Positions 58,526 to 64,000 of a DNA stretch of 64,000 bases are shown here, piece by piece. Position 1 is the stretch's first letter. Each line of letters begins with the position of its first letter. The notes beneath the pieces were generated by a model. The model made no database searches, was not told where the DNA came from, and saw only the letters and a program-made list of their open reading frames with translations. The translations under genes and the position numbers were made by a program. Where the stretch lies: assembly GCA_020746995.1 (NCBI GenBank), contig JAGPXD010000003.1, positions 2,232,001 to 2,296,000 of the forward strand. Reading direction: 5' to 3'. This DNA is from Plectosphaerella cucumerina. Lineage: Eukaryota; Ascomycota; Sordariomycetes; Glomerellales; Plectosphaerellaceae.

Positions 58526-61500
58526 ATGAACGGCGCTGCCCCCCCTCATGAACCTCCCCTTCCGCCCCCTCCTCTGCCCACGAATTGGGCTGCTCATGCA
58601 GGAGGACATGCTCCGAGCCGCAGGGATGTTGTGGTCCCCCGAACTGCCGGAAAACTTGATCGTCAAAACGAACCCGTCAACTTGAGGAGGCCGAGGCGCA
58701 GGCGGTCGCCCAGCAGTGATGGCGACGACAGATCAAGACGCAGTTCGTCGATCAGGGACGACTCATCCGATGCCAGATCGGTAGCCTCGTTCGAATCCCT
58801 TTCAGAGCCTGAGGGGGGCCGACCCATGCTCGCATCAAGAATGGACCCGGTGGTGACTTGGCTCGACTTTCACCATTTCAAGAACCGCGCCTCTGACACA
58901 GAAGGGCTCTCAATCATCGAAGTCTTAACGGGCCATCCGCACATCCACCAGGAGGTTCTGTCGGAGACCAGAGAGCGCCGGGGTGGACAAAGTGGGAAAA
59001 CATGGGACCAAGGGCCACCTTCTGCCGACAGCGGCGACCAGGTCTGGATTCAACGGGTGCGAGTTCAGTCGCCGCCGTTGATCTGCCTCCTCTCGCGCCT
59101 CAGCGGCCGTGGGGACAGGTGGCCTTACTACGCTCCCCGGGTCTTCTTCCTCCCGTTTCGCCTGTTCTACTACTACCTACCGCAGATGAAGGAATGCCTG
59201 CAAATTCTGGAGGATCGCTGGGGCGATGTTGATGAAGGCGACGACGGCGACAAGGATGGGGCCGAAGCCGATGAAGCTGCCGGCATCTACGAAAGTCATC
59301 AACGGCCCGAGGCCAGACGAGTCTTCGACGAAGGGCACAGAGAGCCTGCTCTTGTGGTAACCGGTCCGGTTGCGAACTCACGGACAGCACTCATTCATGT
59401 TCGATGGTCGGTCACCCCAGCATTGAACTCATTCCGGGTTATAGGGCCACCGTCCACATGCCACGTTCACTCCCGGAACTTCCATTACACATTTGCTGAC
59501 ACCACATGTATAGCTATGTCGACTTTGTTGAGAAACACATCCTTCCTCGCTGGGACCTCGCTGCAGGCACGACCCAGAATATGGTCCGGTTCCAGGATCT
59601 GTACATGTTCTTCAAGGAAGGGGAGCTCGTTTACCTTCCTCAGGAGGCGAGCCCCTTGCTTTGCAGGCACACCAACAAGAAGGAGCATGCTAAGATGAGC
59701 CAACGAGTGTGGAGGATTTACAGCTTAGCCCTCGATGCTGTGCGAACATCTTACCCTGATGATACATATGTAACACAGAGGCGAGAGCTCCATATCTTCA
59801 TCTACTATATCGACTACGACGGCACCTCTTACGTACCAGTCAGGCACGAGATCTCCATCAAGGACTATGAAGGCGAGGAGGACATCACTCGAATGCCCAT
59901 TGTGCCAATGCGTTACGTCAGAGATGCGGAAAAGATGACGGCTGGTCTGGTCGAACAAGGAAAGTGGTTCCAGCAGGTCGTCAAGCAGAGACACCTCTAT
60001 CACGACGGGTGGACTCTGACCCATGGGCCAACTGGTCATCACGCTGATCCTGAGCCTACGGTCGTCGAGCATATCCAGGGCGATGTCATCATCGACTTCG
60101 TCGAGGGTTACAAGTCGGGAACAGGCCTCGAACCCGGTCCATTGACCTGGACTAAGGGAGTTTTCCGCTTCGGCGACTTGGACTGGACTTCGGGAAAGGA
60201 TCTTCTCCGCATCATGTGCCCGCGCAAGCCTCCTGACGATCCGACAGACCCAGTTCCACGTGGGCCAAAGTATGACATGGTCACGGAGACTTGCCAAAAC
60301 GCGGAGTGGTATCGCCAAATGCTCACCGACAGAGTCGTGGAGTCCAGAGGCATACTCAAGTCCTACACCAATGACCTCAAGGTCACAGAAATCGAGGAAG
60401 ACGACATCGTCCTGCTCCCATCCCGAGTGGTGGCGTATTCCCTCCGCGAGCGGAAGTTCGTCATGCTCGGTATCGACTCGCTAAGGCTCGTCCCGCCAGC
60501 CAGGAACGTCTTCAAGGATCTCAAGATCGATCCGGAGCACAAGCGCATGGTGCGATCACTGGTCAGGAGCCATCTACAGAAACAAACGGCCCAGAGAGTA
60601 CGGCCCACGGCCACCCTCGACCAGGACCTGATCCGTGGCAAGGGCTCCGGCTTGGTCATCTTGCTTCATGGAGTGCCGGGAGTCGGAAAGACGGCCACCG
60701 CTGAGGCTGTCGCCCAGGCAAACAAGAAGCCACTGTTTGTCATCACCTGCGGAGATCTTGGCTTCACGGCCAAGGAGGTGGAAACGGCGCTGAGGGACAT
60801 TTTCCGCCTCGCACACCACTGGGACTGCATCTTGCTTCTTGATGAGGCCGACATCTTCCTGTCGCGACGCGAGATGTCAGATCTGAAGCGCAATGCATTG
60901 GTGTCTGGTAAGGGGATCCCGACAAGGCCACCTCGCGACGTATCCTGAATGCTGACCACCACTACTCTTGCCAGTCTTCCTTCGAGTACTCGAATACTAC
61001 AGCGGCATCTTGTTTCTCACCACCAACCGCGTCGGCACCCTCGACGAGGCCTTCAAATCACGAATCCACGTGAGCTTGTACTACCCGCCTCTCAGCATCG
61101 AGCAGACCATGGCCATCTTCGATGTCAACATCCGCAGACTGGGGGAGATCGAGACGGAAAGGCAAGATGCCCAGGTCAAATTGGGCGCTGACGCACCAAA
61201 ACGTTCCCCGGTCGTTATCGACCGCGAAAGCATCCTGGACTACGCAGAGTGGCACTACTTTGCGCACGAAGACACCCCAGAGCAGCGCTGGAATGGTCGA
61301 CAGATCCGCAACGCTTTCCAGATCGCGCACTCGCTCGCGCATTACGACATGCAGGGCTCTGGCGACGCATGGGCCGATGAAGACGAGGACGATGACTATG
61401 AGGAGTCAGTCAACGCCATCAGCGGTGCCGATGGCGGGTCGGTCAAGCCAGAGGGGACGGTGAAGCTGAGCTTCGTGCAGTTTGAAAAGGTCGCGAACGC

Positions 61501-62137
61501 TATCGAGAAGTTCGAGGACTATCTCTACCACGCCACCGCCGGTACCGACACGGATCGCGCCCGCATTTCTCGCACGAGGGCGGACAATTACAATCCTCAG
61601 TTAAAGCCAGAGACGCCCACCTACCGCCCCTCGCGGTACCAGCCGCGCCACGACTACGTTCCACCGGAACGTCGCGGCCCTCCTCTGCGGGGAGGGGTGC
61701 CGCCGCCGCAGCGGAGCCAGTACCAGCCCCCAAGGGGTGGCCAAACGCCCGACCGTAGGCCGCCGAGCAACAGGCACGGAGCGTCTGCAGGGCCCCAGCG
61801 AGGAGGGCTGACTCCCAGGTCGGCTCCGTACGGCAAGTCGCCCTCGCCTACGCCTCGACGGGGGCCACCACAGTCGCAGCCTTCTGGCACACGTGGCGAG
61901 AACTCTGGCTGGGACAACAATGAGTCTGCTAATCGACCAGTGTCTCGGTCCGTGGAGCGCGAGAATGACAACTATTTTGGCGAGGAAACCCAGGGCGATG
62001 GCTATGAGGGGTACGGCGAGGATCCGGGGTCGTCGTACTATGGGGAGGACGAGGTGGGACATCATGCCCGTGATAGGGATGAGCAGCAGGGGCGGCGGAC
62101 AGAGTATCGGTATCGCACGAGGAGTGAGGGGCAGTGA
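58526..62137 (+). CDS. DUF7025-type AAA ATPase
   Basis: Exons 58526-59406, 59514-60907 and 60975-62137 give 1145 aa. A Pro/Arg-rich disordered head leads to a conserved N-terminal region (IQRVRVQSPPLICLLSRLSG, FYYYLPQMKECLQILEDRWG; after the first junction IHVRCYVDFVEKHILPRWD) found in fungal AAA proteins with DUF7025. The AAA core starts near residue 675: Walker A GVPGVGKT, Walker B CILLLDEADIF, sensor LTTNRVGTLDEAFKSRI. A lid follows, then a Pro/Arg/Gly-rich tail of about 180 residues. Function of the family is unknown. The first intron's donor is a poor GTCGGT; it was chosen because it is the best GT in the needed phase and gives the family's V(R)-C-YVDFV junction. The second intron is 60908-60974. 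Confidence 0.85.
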
Positions 62138-63728
62138 GGAAACCTCCCCCCCCCCCCCCCCCCCCCCCCCCAAGTAAGACTCGCCATTCCAAAATGAACA
62201 AGATTTGAGTTCTCTTCGTGTCGACCTCGAATAAACCAGATAAACGGGCATGGAAGTCTATATTCGTATCATGTAGGCTACATCTTGGTATCAGGTAAGG
62301 TAAGGTAAGGTCTGTCCAGCACAATGGAAAAGGCTGCAGCGTCCAGATCAGGTCCCATGCCACCTCGTTGTCGAGAAAAGTTCCAGATATTCCCGCATAT
62401 TTGCACATTTTTTCCAGCTTCTCTGCTGTGGAAGCAGAATCGAAAGTGGCGATAAAGCCGAAGTGACCAAGATGAGGCGTGTACCGCAGCCGGGTCTCTT
62501 CCAAGTACTCGCGGCAAGTTTCGGGAAAATCCTTGTCCCACCAGTCGTCGCCCTGGTTGCACCCGAGGTTATGGACGAAGAGCAGTGAGGTCAAACTCTT
62601 GGGTAGAGTGCCGGGATGCCCAATCTTCTTATGACCGGGTCTCATACCCATGGAAAAGTTCCAGGGTACCGTCAAGTTCTTCATTTTGGTGAAGGGTCCG
62701 AGGTCAATGGAGCCAAGGAGCGTCATGGGCGGGTCCTCGATTTCTGAACGTCCCCCGTAACACTCTGCTCCCAAACTGAGTATCTCCAGTGAGTCGTGCA
62801 GACATGCCAAAGCTGCTGTCACTTGCCGTAGATCGATGCATGCTTCGTCCTCCGAGATGACCCCTGGATCTGACCCGTTCTCGTGGCGTAAGTTCCAGGC
62901 TAGCTCTTTGAGCTCAGGGCATGCCGCGAGTATGGGAAGGGCTCTGCATTCGCGAATCTTGTCGAGGGCAAGATACCGCAGAGTCTGGGCTCGTGGTGGA
63001 AGTGGAAAAGGCCATGTGAAGTCGAAGGGATTGTCTATCGATAGGCGCAGACGCTGAATCGCAGGCAGGTAAAACCAGACGAGTAGCTCGGGGGTGTTCT
63101 TCCATAATGGATTGCCTCTAATGTGTGTGTTGGGCCTTTGGAAGATGCTTACGTCGCATAGTTTCGATAGATTTGACCAAGGGTCTTCAACGGAGGAATT
63201 AGTCCCGTCGTGGCACATCTTGGACTTCAAGGCGTGTATACAAGTCTGGTTGAGGAGGCGGTTATCTCTTGCGAAGTTGTCGAGGAGAGTGAGGCGGACG
63301 AGATTAGGGAGAAGCATGACAATCAAGGTCACGGCAGCATCCAAACTCCCTTCCCTCAAATCATCCTCCCATCTCTCTGTGTGTGGGAAGTGAGTGCCGC
63401 GGATAAGCAATGACGCCTTCTCTTGGTCGAACGTCAGTGGGATCTTTGGCACGTGGTAAACCCGAGGTGTACTGCCGCAGCCGCCTTGTAATTCGAGAGA
63501 TTTGACCAGATATCGAAGACTCTGGTTGTCAATGAGCGTTCGTAATAGCTTGGATACGGGTGGAAGCTTGTAGTTGAGCCAGTCCATTGTGATGTTCCGG
63601 TAGAGTTGTTCTGTCGCAACACTGTGCAAACGCCGGTCCACTGTTGCAAGGGATAGGCAGTCCTCCTCAGTGGCATGGAGAAGGATGGCCGATAATATTT
63701 CCGTCGGCAAGTCAGAAATAGAAGGCAT
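61929..63728 (-). CDS. F-box protein with uncertain 3' end
   Basis: A long open frame begins MPSISDLPTEILSAILLHAT, an F-box start (DLPTEIL...), followed by EEDCLSLATVDRRLHSVATE. The remainder has LRR-like leucine spacing (LRYLALDKIRECRALPILAA, LEILSLGAECYGG, KNLTVPWNFS), as in many fungal F-box substrate receptors. It likely forms an SCF adaptor with unknown target. The frame runs on through the 27-nt poly-G and over the last 209 bp of the opposite AAA gene. That last part is most likely not translated; a real end between about 62280 and 62172, or a small intron there, is more plausible. The three-copy GGTAA repeat at 62294-62308 sits in the coding end. Confidence 0.7.
   Translation of the reverse strand: MPSISDLPTEILSAILLHATEEDCLSLATVDRRLHSVATEQLYRNITMDWLNYKLPPVSKLLRTLIDNQSLRYLVKSLELQGGCGSTPRVYHVPKIPLTFDQEKASLLIRGTHFPHTERWEDDLREGSLDAAVTLIVMLLPNLVRLTLLDNFARDNRLLNQTCIHALKSKMCHDGTNSSVEDPWSNLSKLCDVSIFQRPNTHIRGNPLWKNTPELLVWFYLPAIQRLRLSIDNPFDFTWPFPLPPRAQTLRYLALDKIRECRALPILAACPELKELAWNLRHENGSDPGVISEDEACIDLRQVTAALACLHDSLEILSLGAECYGGRSEIEDPPMTLLGSIDLGPFTKMKNLTVPWNFSMGMRPGHKKIGHPGTLPKSLTSLLFVHNLGCNQGDDWWDKDFPETCREYLEETRLRYTPHLGHFGFIATFDSASTAEKLEKMCKYAGISGTFLDNEVAWDLIWTLQPFPLCWTDLTLPYLIPRCSLHDTNIDFHARLSGLFEVDTKRTQILFILEWRVLLGGGGGGGGGGFLTAPHSSCDTDTLSAAPAAHPYHGHDVPPRPPHSTTTPDPRRTPHSHRPGFPRQNSCHSRAPRTETLVD
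62146..62172 (+). repeat. C homopolymer, 27 nt
   Basis: A run of 27 C, nine bases after the stop of the AAA gene. Read on the other strand it is a poly-G that lies in the open frame of the F-box gene and would encode a Gly run. Its length decides whether that frame stays open. Confidence 0.85.
62294..62308 (+). repeat. GGTAA tandem repeat, three copies
   Basis: Three perfect 5-nt units in the C-terminal part of the F-box frame on the opposite strand. A change by one unit would shift that frame. Confidence 0.6.
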
Positions 63729-64000
63729 GGCGTTTGTATTCGACCATCTGATAATGGCATGACTTCATTCGGCTGCTGGCGCATGTAGTGTCAGAACTTG
63801 AAGTGTAGTAGACTCCGGCGAGGCCCTCCCCGTCTGAGTCAGTCTCGAGTCATTCCTGTAGGTTAGGTAAGCAGCTGTTTATTCCCCTGACTGTGGAGGT
63901 CGTCGTGGAGGACAGTGGTGCCCCTTTCTTATTCGCACGGGCCTTCCACCTGTGACTTGAACTTGCAAACCCAGCCTCGGTGTTTGAACGTCACCCCTTA
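63729..64000. promoter_or_regulatory. Upstream region of the F-box gene
   Basis: The last 272 bases presumably hold the promoter and leader of the F-box gene. No further gene starts are visible. Confidence 0.4.

Overview
The window is nuclear DNA of a filamentous ascomycete, most likely a Sordariomycete. Coding regions are GC-rich at third codon positions. Genes are broken by many short introns (about 48-116 nt, many with a CTRAC-type branch site). Recognisable genes include SKN7, a grainyhead/CP2 factor of the csp-2 type, a LaeA-like methyltransferase, a fungal STAND-like protein and a DUF7025-type AAA protein. I saw no operons, CRISPR, rRNA or convincing tRNA genes, and no intact transposon. 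I worked from open frames, splice signals and remembered family motifs; no alignment or RNA evidence was available.

Layout. 1-2 kb: the 3' end of a possible fungal transcription factor and an F-box protein, tail to tail. 2-9.4 kb: gene-free DNA, then the long leader and seven exons of the response regulator SKN7. 13-21 kb: eIF2B-epsilon (GCD6), a HAD/RGG 'Swiss army knife' RNA-repair-like protein, a small DUF167 protein and an MFS transporter. 24-26 kb: an oxysterol-binding protein. 26-43 kb: a gene-poor stretch whose only recognised gene is the grainyhead/CP2 factor, with a leader of about 1.5 kb. 43-50 kb: an AMSH-type K63 deubiquitinase, an unknown 214-aa protein, prefoldin subunit 6 and VPS4. 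50-55 kb: NOP56 and a LaeA-like methyltransferase. 55-64 kb: a STAND-like protein with a degenerate P-loop, a DUF7025-AAA protein and a second F-box protein.

Shared themes. Two genes act on endosomal cargo and ESCRT-III (the AMSH-like protease and VPS4) and lie 3.4 kb apart. NOP56, GCD6 and prefoldin serve ribosome biogenesis, translation initiation and cytoskeletal protein folding. Two developmental or stress regulators, SKN7 and the CP2 factor, have leaders almost emptied of ATG triplets, each keeping exactly one tiny upstream ORF.

The most unusual signals are these: a 110-codon open, coding-like extension in frame behind the NOP56 TAG stop; three GC-AG introns among about 38 inferred introns; a 51-nt in-frame intron inside VPS4; the ATG-depleted leaders; and a head-to-head pair of STAND-like and AAA ATPase genes.
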